A stretch of DNA of 64,000 bases from Epiperipatus broadwayi (GCA_028023455.1 JAQFVV010000233.1:186001-250000), one strand, 5' to 3'. Positions 37,677-49,326 are shown, counted from the first letter of the stretch. Notes: a model not told the origin generated them from the sequence alone. Numbers and translations are program-made.

Positions 37677-37918
37677 TGTGAAAGCTAAAGCATTCAACAG
37701 ATATGCCTTAAACATGCTAATGTGACAGCCAATAAGATGGAATAATGACATCACATGGACCTCTCAATTCTCAAACACAAGTCAGACTATAAGAAAAAGA
37801 AAAAGTTCTGACTTCTGTTTGAGAATTAAGAGGTCCATGTGATGTCATTATTCCATCTTATTGGCTGTCACGTTAGCATGTTTAAGGCATATCTGTTGAA
37901 TGCTTTAGCTTTCATGTT
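37677..37918. repeat. Foldback element nested in the hAT
   Basis: Arms of about 105-110 bases (37,677-37,788 and 37,806-37,918) pair almost perfectly around an A-rich loop of about 20 bases. They contain GCTAAAGCATTCAACAG and ATAATGACATCACATGGACC. It lies between the transposase end and the right terminus, outside the coding region. It is a MITE-like insertion or an internal hairpin of this hAT family. Another hAT copy would be needed to decide. Confidence 0.85.
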
Positions 37919-38211
37919 ATTACAATATTATCTGTTTACACTTAATAAATTTTATATATTTAAGTTGTTTTATAAAAATTTATTCTGCCAAACTTAGCGA
38001 AAATCCAACATAAAGTATTTGGTAAGTAATTATTATTATATGCTTTTGCTTACTGTAACTCTGCTTTATAAATTTTATAATGTAAAGTTATTTCCCTACT
38101 TTATAAATCACCATTACAGTGGAACCGGTGGGCGGTTAGAAAAATTTACTACTAACAGAGATACAAAAGTGGGCAGTGGGTATAAAAAAGTTGAATATCC
38201 CTGATTTAGAT

Positions 38212-38790
38212 CTTTTATGAGAATATTGTTAGGATCAATGTTTGGCTGAGGTTGCAGCCAGAATTCAAAACTGTTCTTTCCTATTGGTATCAGCATATCT
38301 TTTAGGTACATTTGTTTAAATAGATTAATTTTTCCAAATGGCTGCATCATTTTTTGGAAATCATTAAGTTACTCTAAGAAAGTGTTTTTAAGCAATCCTA
38401 TAATGCAGTTTTGATGATTTGCATCAATCGATATAAGTGCAAATTCACCCAATGTTTTGACCTATGTTTGAAATCTGTAGTTTTGTGAGCTTTCAAAAAA
38501 TTGAATTGCCAAGTATCTAGGACGTGAGTGTTCAGCAATACTTTGTTTGGAATCCCTCAGTCCATGCTTGTTAACTGCTTCATGTAAAAACTGATGTGGG
38601 AAGTGATACAAAGATATATTCTTGTCTGTAGCAGATATCACAATAGACCTGGGGGAAAAAATACTTTTAAAATAATACACACAGGTATCAAATTATCAAA
38701 CTTTTCTTTAGTAACTTCAAGCATTTCATTGTTTCAGTTAGCAAGAGGGGAGTATCTAACTTTCTTGAGTTGTAGCGAGATCTAATCTTT
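38212..38790 (-). pseudogene. LINE ORF1/gag-like protein, 5' half
   Basis: Right to left, a frame reads ISLYHFPHQFLHEAVNKHG, then RPRYLAIQFFESSQNYRFQT (38,462-38,640), FALISIDANHQNCIIGLL and MLIPIGKNSFEFWLQPQP (38,212-38,330). It leads directly into the zinc-knuckle half across the hAT. Joining the two by removing the hAT and one ATTTAGAT copy restores a continuous frame over the junction. I recognise the type (retroelement ORF1) but not the exact family. Confidence 0.5.
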
Positions 38791-39189
38791 TAATATCATA
38801 CAAAATTTAGAATGAGTTGAAAAATTATTATTTTTGTCATTTGCACTTTGTTACTGATTTTTTTGTTCATTACTAATAATTTCTGCATAAGTTGTGATGA
38901 ATTTTCAACTTAACATAATCGTATCATTAATATTGGTGCCAATCATGATTGACTAGTCACCATTTTCCTTTGTTTTTATCATTGATCAAGTTATTAATTT
39001 TAAATGATGATTTAATTAAATAATATAAGTTAATTTCAAAACAAAAAAAAACATATGCATATACTGATAAGTTATTGATTAGTTTTGTTTTAAATTGATT
39101 ACTATCATTATCAATAAAGCAAGTCATATATAATGTGACATTGCTTTTATAAGATTGTATTTACAAAAATGTAATACAGAGAGCGTACC
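38791..39189. other. No gene seen
   Basis: A+T-rich flank. Confidence 0.5.
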
Positions 39190-39417
39190 TCAACTTTTCC
39201 GGCAGCTATTGTAGTCATGTTAAAAGATTGCAATCAAGGGTCTTGCATTGGTGGTTGAGAGGTCAGCGCAACTGCCTTGCACTTGCAGGCAGTTGCCCGG
39301 GTTGTGGATTTGCGTCCCAGTCGATGCTTAAAAAAATAATAATAACTTTTAATTGTTTGGTATGTTTACTTGATTGCAATCTTTTAACATTACTATGATA
39401 GCTACCGGAAAAGTTGA
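39190..39417. mobile_element. Small inverted-repeat element with a tRNA-like core
   Basis: Terminal inverted repeats of about 48 bases (39,190-39,237 and 39,370-39,417) begin TCAACTTTTCCGG and end TTGCAATCAA. They enclose about 130 bases that include a tRNA-like sequence (39,245-39,328). I see no clear target duplication, and no protein is encoded. It looks like a MITE that captured, or evolved around, a pol III unit. Confidence 0.7.
39245..39328 (+). repeat. tRNA-like sequence inside the inverted-repeat element
   Basis: GCATTGG (39,245-39,251) and TCGATGC (39,321-39,327) form a full seven-pair acceptor stem with two G-U pairs. GGTTGAGAGGTCAGCGC resembles a D arm with an A box, and GGATTTGCGTCCC sits at the B-box place. 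At 84 bases it has the length of a type II tRNA (Leu/Ser). The anticodon arm cannot be folded normally, so it is not a working tRNA. Confidence 0.5.
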
Positions 39418-39558
39418 AGTCTTTCCATTATTTAAATTCTAGGATAACAAACTCATCTCATTACATTATATTTGATTTAATCTTTAACATTTTATTTACT
39501 ATTTCTGGAGGTTGTAAACAAGCTTAAAATAATTATTTTAAAAAAAAACTGTTGTCAA

Positions 39559-39630
39559 GTGTTGGTGGTCTAGTGGTTAACATTGCTGCCTTCCAAGCAG
39601 CTGGCCCAGATTCATTTCCTGGTCAACGCA
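39559..39630 (+). tRNA. tRNA-Gly(TCC)-like gene or pseudogene
   Basis: The cloverleaf is 72 bases. The acceptor stem is GTGTTGG with TCAACGC (two G-U pairs) and an A discriminator. A perfect five-pair anticodon arm GCTGC-CTTCCAA-GCAGC carries anticodon TCC. The D arm matches TGGTCTAGTGGTTAACA. The T arm CCAGA-TTCATTT-CCTGG has one mismatch and a shifted TTC loop, where an intact tRNA-Gly would have GGTTCGATTCC. No TTTT terminator follows immediately. It could be a weak functional gene, a pseudogene or a SINE head. Confidence 0.6.
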
Positions 39631-39904
39631 TTTGATATATGAAAAAGAAAAAAAATGTTTGTATTAATAAAGAATATTAGAAATATAGAAACTTTTGAAT
39701 ACTAGTATATCATTTAAATATCTGTTATGAAATAAAGAAACTTTTAGATATTTTTTCATAAAATATATCCACTTTTATTTAATTTGTATATATTGAAATC
39801 TATCTTAAAATAATTATTTAAAAAAACTTTACACATTAATGAGAAATACCAATATAACATTTAAATAGTTATTAGAAATATAAAAACTTTCGAATGACTA
39901 GTAT

Positions 39905-39908
39905 CTAT
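39905..39908. repeat. LTR retrotransposon target duplication, left
   Basis: CTAT, repeated at 52,282-52,285 right after the 3' LTR. Confidence 0.8.
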
Positions 39909-40688
39909 TGAAACGGTATGATTTGATCATCATACATTTCACCTATTCTATAAAATAGTAGTCTTCATTTCCCTAGTTCAAACCCTAAAGGTACATATAT
40001 ATATAACAAAATACATGGGAATTTAACATATATAAAAACGTATATTTACATGTATATGTGTGTAATTGTATATGCATCCACACCTGCTATGATTGTATAC
40101 ACATTTTTGTAATATTTTTATTTGCTAAAAATTGTATATTCACATCTGATCGATATTATCATTTCATAAATATCTATCTTCCAATTTTATAAATATTCAT
40201 CTTATGATTTTAAATAATTAAATTGGTTTTAAGCTGTGAAAATTGTATTATATAAGAACATAATTCTCTAAATTATTATGTCTTTGAAGTTCTCCAATTA
40301 CTAAAGTACTTAACCACATATAGCAATTAAAAACAAATGTAGATTTCTCACGTGTATGTTAAATGTTAGCAGCTTAAATCTCTTTCAAGAAAAGAAAAAG
40401 AGAAGAAATTCATGTTTAAAGAAAAAAGAACTTTGTCAATCTTATGAGACACCGCCTGTATGAACCCAGACTTTATGATTCTTAATAAAATAAAAATTGG
40501 ACAATTAAACCTGCAATAAAATCCAGCTGAATTGAATCTGGTGAAATAAAAAAGGACCAATTAGTAAACATTAAACCTGAAATCAATCTAACCGATTTGT
40601 TTGAAGTGGATGAAATTAAGACTTCTTAAGTTTTAAAGTCCAAAAATAGAGATTGTGAATGAGCTGTAAGAGGGGAGGGTTAAAGAAA

Positions 40689-40697
40689 TATAAAAAG
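40689..40697 (+). promoter_or_regulatory. TATA box of 5' LTR
   Basis: TATAAAAAG followed at Inr spacing by ATCAGG. The equivalent in the 3' LTR is at 50,117-50,125. It lies about 780 bases into the LTR. Confidence 0.6.
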
Positions 40698-41291
40698 GCC
40701 AGTTGAAAAGAAATCAGGATTCCATTTTGCTTTTACTCTCATGTTAACCTTTACCCAGGCAGTTTGCCTAGTTTTTGACATGGAAACCAGCGGCTAGAGA
40801 AGCAAAGGCCACCTTCCTGGTGGCTAAGAACCGTTTATGGAAACCGGAGACCCAAACCACAGCCCTACTGAAAGAATAGCCCATCGATGAACCAGCTCAG
40901 ATAAATCAGTCCATGCATGTGTATTTCATACAGCTGCAAGCATCCAGATAAATAATCGGTAACCACTTCTCAATCAAGCTAAATCTAAAAGCTATAGCAA
41001 TCTATAAATCTTTCCTAAAGCTAGCTATATAATAAATAATGTGCACAAACTCTTCAATTCAAATCTTATAAATTAATCAAACTATGTTTAAAAGGTGTAT
41101 TCTCTCTTAAAGTAATTAACTGTATTAGATAAATGTATCTCAACCTGTATAATTTTAAAATACTTTAAAAGTTAAAATGTAAATCTTGCCTGATCTCAAA
41201 TTCTTAAATCTTTTTAAATTCAACTTATAAAAGCTTATTTGCCTTATTATTTTCTCTATTTATGTCTATACTTTTGTATCTATATGTATAT

Positions 41292-43410
41292 TGTACCAAT
41301 CGGAATGAAAGTGAAGATCGAATCTAACCGCAAAAACAATATCTGCACTACAAAGGGCGCCATCTAGGCATTTGAGCCTAGAAAAATTTATAAAGTAGGC
41401 AGATACGCGCTGTTAAGATTCCACTTTCTTTAAATATTCCGACCGTTAGCCCAAGTCACTAGCTCAGCGGAGACGCAGAGATAAAAAAATATAACTTAAT
41501 TTTATATCTTAAATATAAAAGAATAAAAGCCACTGCCAGAAATTAACACATAAAAATATTTATTTACGCACATATAAAATAATATTTAAATTTGAGGAAT
41601 AAATTTAACGTTTATAATTTTATATTGATCTTTAATTCTAAATTTAAGTAGATTGCAAATAATGAGTTTACTATTTATTTAGAGGGTCAAGTATGAATGG
41701 ACTACATAGGTCTGCATTTGAAAAGAAAATATTCTTCCCTGATTTAACCTTAGGCAACAAATTTCGCAATCAACTGGCGCCAATCCATCTGATACATTCA
41801 TGTATTCAATGTAGCATGATACGACAACACAAAATACTAAATTGTCAGGAATGTACATCTGAACAATAAGTAGAAATAGAGAAGAGATTGACTCTCCACC
41901 AACAGGAATGTGACATCTGTTGGCAAGTAGATCAATAAACAAAAAACTCCATAGGAATGGACTGCGGTCTTCTGCCGACTTACAAACCCATCCATAGGCA
42001 AACAGAGGGTGTGTGGCGTATATCTATAATCCTGCCCATAGCGGACCTCATACTACATCTACTAATTACACAAATATATCCAATCCATTGAACCAATTCA
42101 ACTACGAAATGAATAACCTAAGATTATCCTCCCTTAATATAACTTTACAAACTATATAGCCATTCATGCCCGACTTAATTTTAACATTTAAATACGTTCG
42201 CACAGATTTGTTTAAAAATGTTGGGTATAGATCGATTACATAGATTCCACGGTCAAAAACATTTCAAAATAAACATAAACGATCAAAATACAAAATTATT
42301 GATACCGACAATCGCAGAGGGAAACTTATAAGTAACCCAATAGTATTCACCATAAGATACTTGCGTTGTCACCAATAACTTAAAAGACATCCGAATAAAT
42401 ACATTTTAGATACTCACCGTAAGGTATCATTATTTATCGAATGTCTATATATTTTGATCAAATATGAAAACCAAAATATAATTAACCACAAACGAATCCA
42501 TGCAAGCATCTATAAACAACTTAAATTTCATACATTTAACGAATCTTTACAATAAGAAAAAAAAAATTGAAATGATGTTTATCAATCGGAAAACATATAA
42601 AATTAAACATTATTAATTTGATTTAAAAACTTACAAAAGTCAGATAAGAGTCCGTTTTAACATTTCATTTGGCTTGTTTATCAATTTGTAAAACTTGACG
42701 AAAGTTCTTGATTGATTTTAACAATTGTTCATTTCATATAGTTTATGGTATAAGAGTCCAGGCTTCTGCCTTCAATTCCCATGACACCTCCATTGGAAGG
42801 TAATGCTCTGGAGATGGCAATAGCTGGTTCAAGGTATCACAGTCTTTTCATTTTTTTTTTTCTAGAGAGTGTGGTATGTGCGTCATACCACATCTCTCAA
42901 ACACACAACGCTGGAACTGTCTGAAAAAAACTGTATTTCCCTTTTTATATTATCCACAAGGATACAATGAACAAAACGTCACTAGTCTATCACTTTCGTT
43001 AGGGTCCGAGCCAAGGCTTAGTGCTTCCATTGGTCAAGCTAAAATTTCTTTCTTCTCTTATCTAACTTTTCATCTGACTTTTTAATTACACAGCTTTTAG
43101 ATAATTAATAAACATCATTTCCATTTACAGATTACAGGAATTAATTAATACCTGTTTTTACTTTAACTTACGTTATTTTTTTATTAAAATATTTTAATAT
43201 TTCAACCTTGTATTTTTTTATTAAAAAAATACGTTCAAATACTTTTTTTTTTTTGTTTATGAAAAAAATATTTTTAAAGTTTAGCATCTGTGCGAATATA
43301 TACGTTTAACAATATTTTAATTTTAGCGTTTAGTTTTTTACTTTTATTTGCGAACTTTTATTAAGTTTTTATTTTAAATTAATGTAATGACATATTTATA
43401 TATCGTTACA
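41292..43410 (-). mobile_element. Solo LTR-like element, family B, copy 2 (nested)
   Basis: This 2119-base element lies in reverse orientation inside the 5' LTR. On the minus strand it starts TGTAACGATATATA and ends CCGATTGGTACA. ATAT flanks both sides (41,288-41,291 and 43,411-43,414). The uninterrupted 3' LTR gives the empty-site sequence near 50,712, proving insertion. It shares nearly its whole length with copy 1 (905-2968). The palindrome is at 43,383-43,410, and the TATA box, minus strand, at 42,941-42,949. No protein frame is conserved between copies. Confidence 0.82.
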
Positions 43411-45026
43411 ATATATATTTTACTAAAGTGCATTTACTGATATATATATATATATATATATTTTGCTAAATTGCATTTACTGATTTTTGCCATGCCTTCG
43501 TAGCAGGGATTATTAAGTATTATAAACTTAAAGATACGCTGTTGTTCTCAAGTGAATTAATGTGTGCTGTTTGGCATATCTATAGATAGTCTCCAGTCCA
43601 AAACCTACTTTGATGTATTATTTGAGCTGCTATGTTTAGCTTAATATCACATATGCTGCTTATTAAAAGGTTTGTTTGGTTAAATAAGGGAGAGTGATAA
43701 TTTAAGGAATATTCAGTAGTTAGCCAAGTTTAAGCCCCAGATATGCTTTAGACCCCATTAATGTATTTTCATAGAATATGTAGTTAAATAATAAACTAGA
43801 TCATTTTTAATAAAGTCCTCTTTAGCAGCATTTCAGTGCTTATTTAACTAACTGGTGTAGGGTAGTTTGCAGAAGAAACTATAGATTTCGTGCTTTACTA
43901 ATTGTAATAATTAATATTTAGAAAGTGTTGTGAATGAGTTTTTACTAATCACTGATGGGCATTCCGCCTTGCTATCATATAATTATTAAGATAAGATTAG
44001 GTTTTAAGGGCTATCTTATCATCCCTAGTTCGGACAGCCCTCTCTCTTGAATGGGATCATGATTTTAAGGGTCTTCCTCCTTTAAAACTGGAACACCAAA
44101 TCCAACATCGTATATTATGGCTGTTCGATCATCCGAACTAAAAGTTCACATATGGCAGATGACCGGTAGCTGAGAACCGAATAAACATTGCTGAATCTCA
44201 TGAGTAAAGGCGCATTCAAGCTACACCTCTGATGTAATTTGCATAGCCCCATAGCCTCCGAGGTTATGCTACAAAATGCCAGTTCATCTGCTGTTATATT
44301 ATTTGTTCAGCATTGATCTGAACCTAAGATGTAGTTTATCTAAGAATATCTACATAAAAGGAGCATTGACTACTCATCATGAATAATAAATTTAAGTACA
44401 CATATTGTATAAAGTTGCCACTCTCTTAAAATTTAACCCTTAACAAACTGAGTAGGAATGGCAGAGCATAACTTAGACATCAGTGTAGATGTAAAAATAA
44501 TTATTAATGTATAATGATATAATAAATGATGATTGTTAAGTACAATTGATTACAGAATGTGTAGTTTGTATTTTCACCATCCCACCTGTGAGTGGAATAT
44601 GCAATATATTTAATTGTTATTGTTTGTGTTTTGTCAATATTAAATAATTTTAAAACCTATTAACGTCTACAGTATTATTCACTTTATATTAAATCACCAT
44701 CCATAATGATTTTATATGCATTAGATAATCAGCCATAAGTTGTGTGAGTGTGTTTGGTAAAGTTATAAACATTCAGTTAATTATCCCTGAGTCTCTCGTT
44801 TTACCCTTTGCTATTGCTGGCACGGAAATTAAGAGATTATGAGTGTGACCTCATATATGTCATTCATAAGGTAGTAAGTCAGGGAGTGTTGGTGAATGAG
44901 CTGAGGTGCGGTCAGATTTGGTCTCAAACCCTCATCTAGATCAGCTTTGGTATAATTTACCAAAACTCCGGATTTTGTTGCATGGATGTTCAAATATTAC
45001 TGTTACATAGTATATTTTTTTGGGAA

Positions 45027-45044
45027 TGGCGCCCAACATGTGGC
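45027..45044 (+). other. Primer binding site, lysine tRNA type
   Basis: TGGCGCCCAACATGTGGC differs by two bases from the site complementary to the 3' end of tRNA-Lys1,2 (TGGCGCCCAACGTGGGGC), used by several retroviruses and some Gypsy-type elements. It begins 19 bases after the LTR ends, a longer gap than usual. Confidence 0.75.
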
Positions 45045-45429
45045 ATCCGAATATAACCCTGCATGCCTGAGAGGGGATGTTAACATAGATGTGTTTTCAT
45101 ATCACTCATTATTTATGTGTAAATTTTTTTTCCGAATAAGAATGCCAAATGTGGAGTTTCGTTAATTTTCTCCATGCCCTGAACTAAATGCATGTTGAGG
45201 GAAGGGGGAGAAAAGAAAAAGATAGATATGTAAATTTTTTTTCACGGATACGAACGCACAAATCATATAGATTTATGTTGAAGTTCAATTTTATATTTTG
45301 TCGAATTATTTTTATATTTTACGATATACGTAGACTTTATATATATGTGTATATTTATAATGCATGTATTGGTAGTGAAAATTTTATTTTGTCTCAGAGA
45401 AGCATTTGATTATTATTTTGATATTTTTG

Positions 45430-46300
45430 GTATTTTTGATTTTGATCGATTATTATTTAAAGGCAGTGGCAATTAATTTCACATTTTATTAGTTTTATAT
45501 ATATGCGAGTGAAAAAGTAAAATTTTATTTAGATTATAGAATTCGTAAAAAGATTTCTAAATGCAAATGTTAAAATCAGTAAGACTGCTTCAATTAATTT
45601 CGCATTTTGTCAATTATATATATGCGATTGAAAAGTAAAGTTTTGTTTTAGATCATATGATTTATAATATTTCTAAACATAAATGCTAGAATCAGTAGGT
45701 AGCATGAAAGATTTTTTCAATATTGTTTTATATGTGCGTATTGATAATAAATTTTTTTTCCAATTGTAATTAAAAGCTGTAAGTAAAGAAGTTGTGAAGT
45801 TTTTTTTGGGAATATTTTATATATATACACATGTTGAGAATAGATTTTAAGTTTTATATATATATATATGTGTACCGATAATAAATTTTCAAGTGTAATT
45901 AAAAACAATAGTTAAATAAGAAGGGAATATTTTTGAAATATTTATATATATACGCGTGTCGAGAATAGATTTTAAATTATAAATTAAAAGCAATAGCTAA
46001 ATAGGAAGATTTTTTTTAAAAAATATTTTATACATATACGCATGTTGATGGTAAAATTTTTTTTGTTTGTCACAAAAGAACATTCAGTTGTGATTGAAGA
46101 CAGTGACTGAGATTGATTTGGAATTTTATACACAAGTAAAAATATTTTGAAATATTTTATATGCATGTCAATAGTAATTTTTTTTTTTTTGCCACAAAAG
46201 AGCGATCAATTGTAATCGAAAGTAGTGGCTAAAAATGTTCTAATTTTATCTGCAGTTATATATGGGTGTGAGTAAAAAATGTAAATTTCTAGTCTATGTT
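45430..46300 (+). repeat. Degenerate tandem array in the element leader
   Basis: A motif of the form TTTTATATATA-(T/C)GCG/CATG followed by a (T)GA(G)AATAGATTTT or GTGAAAAAGTAAAATTTT segment, and then an AATTGTAATTAAAAGCAGTGGCTAA segment, recurs about seven times. The spacing is roughly 110-140 bases (for example near 45,500, 45,620, 45,730, 45,820, 45,945, 46,035 and 46,160). It contains no long open frame and lies between the primer site and the first ORF. Confidence 0.65.
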
Positions 46301-46944
46301 ATGTGTTGTATAACACACTTTCTCAAATCAAATTCGCTAGAGTTGGAATGTAAACACACTGTAGCTGATAAATTTTTTTGTAAAGACAAATAAATGAAAA
46401 ATTTTAAATTTTGTTATATAAACAGCAATGCACATTGTGAGGTCCAATACTGTTTATATATAGATACGGGTATCTCATCCACTGGGAACTGGCACCCAGT
46501 GCTCTTAAATAACTGAGAGTTCCTCATATAAATTTGTTGTCAGGGTGACAGAATTGAAAGGAATCACAGTTGAGAAGTTTGGTTGGTGATTCAATGGTAC
46601 TAGATAGAGTGAATAAACAAACGATTAGGCAAGATTGTTTTATATATATACATGTACTTAAAAGGGAAATGAAGTTTTAAAAAAGGCAATCATAGTTAAA
46701 AGAAATAGTGATGGCAGCTCTGCAGTGGTGGAAAGAAAACAGCATGGAAGACAAGCATGGGTAAGGACAATTTTATTATTATTAGTTAAATTTTTTTGGT
46801 TGTTGTTTTAATCTCATATATTAGGTAAATTAAGGGCTTGGTTCAGTTCAAAGTAGTTACTAGTGGTAGGGCAGAATCCATAGACAGTCTTTTCATTGGG
46901 GAGGATGGCAATACGCTATTGGAAATAGTTTGTAAGTAAACAGA

Positions 46945-48483
46945 GTGAAAGCAAATTTATCTAAAATGGAGTTCAGTCCGGCAGGGAAAGAAATGTTAGC
47001 CACCCTATTTAGCATGATGGAACAAAGAGACAGAGAAAGAGAAAAAAGAGACAGAGAAAGAGAAAAAAGAGACAGGGAAAGAGACGAGGAAAGAAAAAAA
47101 GGGAAAAAGAAAGAGATGATAGGTTATATGCCCTATGGAGGGAGATGGAAGAAAGGGATCAAAATATGAAGAAAGAAAAGGAAGTCAGGGACAAGGCAGC
47201 CAAGCAGGAGTTGTTTTTACAGGGAACAGTAGTCTGGAGGAAGGAAGAGAGTGTCAGATGGAACTTTCAGATAGATTATCAAAAGCTAGAGAAGAGGGTA
47301 GAGTTACTGAGAAAGTCAAAGAAGGTGTAATATGGTATCTAGAAGATGTTGAGCTAAGAGCAACTAAGGAAAGAATGGTTGAAGAAGTTGTAGAGATAGG
47401 TAGAGAAATTGAAAGCAAGGAGATGAACCAGGAGGATGTGGATACAGAGAAAGAAGAAAAGGCAGAATCTCCTTTTGAAATAAGATTAACAGAACAAAGA
47501 ATCGATTCAAAGGTTGCAGAAAAAATGTTACGAGTTAGTAGTCAAAAAGAGATGTTGGAAATGAAGGAAAAAACTAGTTTAGTGGAGGAATATGTTAAAA
47601 CAGAAAGGGAGTCAGAGGATACCATTGAATTAAAGCAAGTTGAAGAAACTTTAGAAGTTCCAATCACAGAGATTTCACAGGAATCACAAGTTGAAAATCC
47701 TATTGGTGATAAAACAAAATTTGAGATTATTAAAAAGGGAGAAATTGGCTAATTGTCAATCCACCTTCAAGAAAACTGCTAATTGTGGAATATATATCTA
47801 AGATTGCAAAAGAAGCAGTAAATACAGAAGCTGAGACTGATGTAGTATCTAACACAGTAAAAGAGTGGGAAATGGATGTGGAGATAATAGAAGACTCCAA
47901 AATAGTTGTAGGGATTGACAAGTCTAAAATTGATACAAAAACTGAGGAAGAGTTAAGACTTGATGAAGAAACAATAGAAGAGTTTAAAATGGATGTGAAG
48001 ACTGCGGAGGAGTTGCAAGCAGATTTAATAAAATCTAAAATTGATATCAAAATTTTAAATGAGTCTAAAGTCAATGGCAAAAGCATTGAAGAGTCTAGAA
48101 TTGATGCTGTGGATATGGATAATTGTAATATCAATATGGAGATATCAGAAGATTCAAAAATCTATTCAGAGACTGAAATTGATATCAAAAACATGGAAGG
48201 GGTGAAACCTGATGTAGATATCATGCAGGGATCTTTTGAACGACAAAAGATAGTTCAGAACATTGAGGCCTCTATAAATATGGAAGTAAATGAGGAAAAA
48301 TACAAAGTAAATCTTCTTTCAACCTCATCTAAACATGTTATTTTTACTGAAAAAATTAAGCCAAAATCTTACCCAGAAGTACCAAAAATAAAGGCAATTG
48401 AGGTTACCGAAACTTGCATAGATAGGAATGTTTTAAAAGACAGACCTTTCTCAGAAATTTCCAAAATTAATAAGTTTGATTGA
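46945..48483 (+). pseudogene. Charged gag-position ORFs of the LTR element, frameshifted
   Basis: Three frames follow one another: 46,945-47,169, 47,135-47,752 and 47,785-48,483. The first starts MKANLSKMEFSPAGKEMLA and runs into a basic-acidic repeat of the type RDREREK, which must be coiled coil. A third reading (about 47,118-47,330) carries the coiled coil on with LWREMEERDQNMKKEKE, suggesting the true protein changes frame by mutation. The second and third segments are extremely rich in Glu, Lys, Ile, Val and Asp. They contain recurring (E/K)ES(K/R)I(D/Y) units such as EDSKI, NESKV, EESRI. I know no family with this composition. Position suggests gag, but no capsid or zinc knuckle motif is seen. 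Confidence 0.55.
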
Positions 48484-49326
48484 GGGGCAGAAGATAGTGG
48501 AGCTAAGTCTGAGATCAAGGCCTGGGGGAATGGAGTGATGTTTGATTGTGAGAGTAGCCCAGATACTGTCAGAACCCAAATGGGAAAGACAGGTTAGAAA
48601 AGGAAGAGAAGAAAAGATACTTATGTCTTTAGTAGGAGAAAATCATATGGTTCGAATATGAGAAAGCGGATAAGGTTTCGAGAAACAAGGTTTCGAGAGA
48701 TTAGGGATAATGTTCCGAAGAATAAGGTTTCAAAGATGACAAGGTTTCTAATGCTTAGAGCCAAAGGTGAAATAGACTGTAAAACAAAACCCCCAGATGC
48801 ATCAGGGATAGTTAATATCTAGAGATCTAGTTCCCAATTTTACCAGTAGGAATCTATATACGTATGACGATAAGCATATTGGTAGAGGTAGTTTTTATTT
48901 TTATTATTATTATTTCACCAATATAAATAATCATAGATGTGGTTATTTTTATTATTATTATTTCACCAATATAAATAATCATAGATGTGGTAGCATATTT
49001 AGTAGATGTAGAGGGATGGTTATATATTTATATATGTAAGAATAAGGCTTAGGTATATCTTATCCCTATGAACAATTAGGTATTAAATGTAGTGAGAAAT
49101 GGATTAGATTTTACCATGTAAGGATTTATTTGTTTGTCCTTTTTTTTGTTTTTTTTTGTACTGAGTAGACTAAAGTTAGGATGGGAGGTGCTGATACAAC
49201 ATAGAAGTCAGAGAACTAAATTTCATAAAGGTTATACACAGAAAAGGACTTATGATTGTTCATTTAAATAATAAGTAAATTCTTTTTTTTTTTTTGTTTT
49301 TTTTTTGTTCCCGGACTTCACTGATA
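48484..49326 (+). other. 3' internal region of the LTR element, non-coding
   Basis: No pol sequence is seen. A 48-base tandem duplication (TTTCACCAATATAAATAATC at 48,913 and 48,961) and T-rich runs (49,140-49,160 and 49,283-49,307) fill the space up to the 3' LTR. Confidence 0.6.

Larger units (their letters stand above)
35380..38203 (+). mobile_element. hAT transposon (ZBED5-like transposase), 2824 bp
   Basis: The termini are CAGTGGTAGTCAACCT on the left and, reverse complemented, CAGGGATATTCAACTT on the right. Both ends continue to a second match around ACCCACTG. Perfect ATTTAGAT duplications flank the element. It carries a broken transposase on the plus strand and, near the right end, a foldback element (37,677-37,918). 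It has split the minus-strand ORF1 relic, so it is younger than that element. Confidence 0.92.
39909..45007 (+). mobile_element. 5' LTR (family A), split by a nested family B solo LTR
   Basis: Without the 2119-base insertion and its duplicated ATAT it is about 2976 bases, against 2955 for the 3' LTR. The surplus is a local duplication of about 30 bases around a TA tract (43,411-43,470, TTTTACTAAAGTGCATTTACTGA / TTTTGCTAAATTGCATTTACTGA). The 33-base start (39,909-39,941) is an imperfect palindrome. A TATA box (40,689-40,697) with TCAGGATTCC about 27 bases downstream marks the likely transcription start. Confidence 0.85.

Noticed and set aside
38630-38660. Splice-acceptor-like TTTTTTCCCCCAG on the minus strand
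   Set aside because: It lies within a retroelement ORF1 relic whose frame reads through it, so an exon start is unlikely.
47730-48134. Ser/Ile/Leu-rich 134-codon minus-strand frame
   Set aside because: It is the antisense of the Glu/Asp/Lys-rich plus-strand ORF. Its composition follows from that.
49260-49326. Polypurine tract before the 3' LTR
   Set aside because: The plus strand is T-rich here. No A/G run of useful length abuts the LTR.
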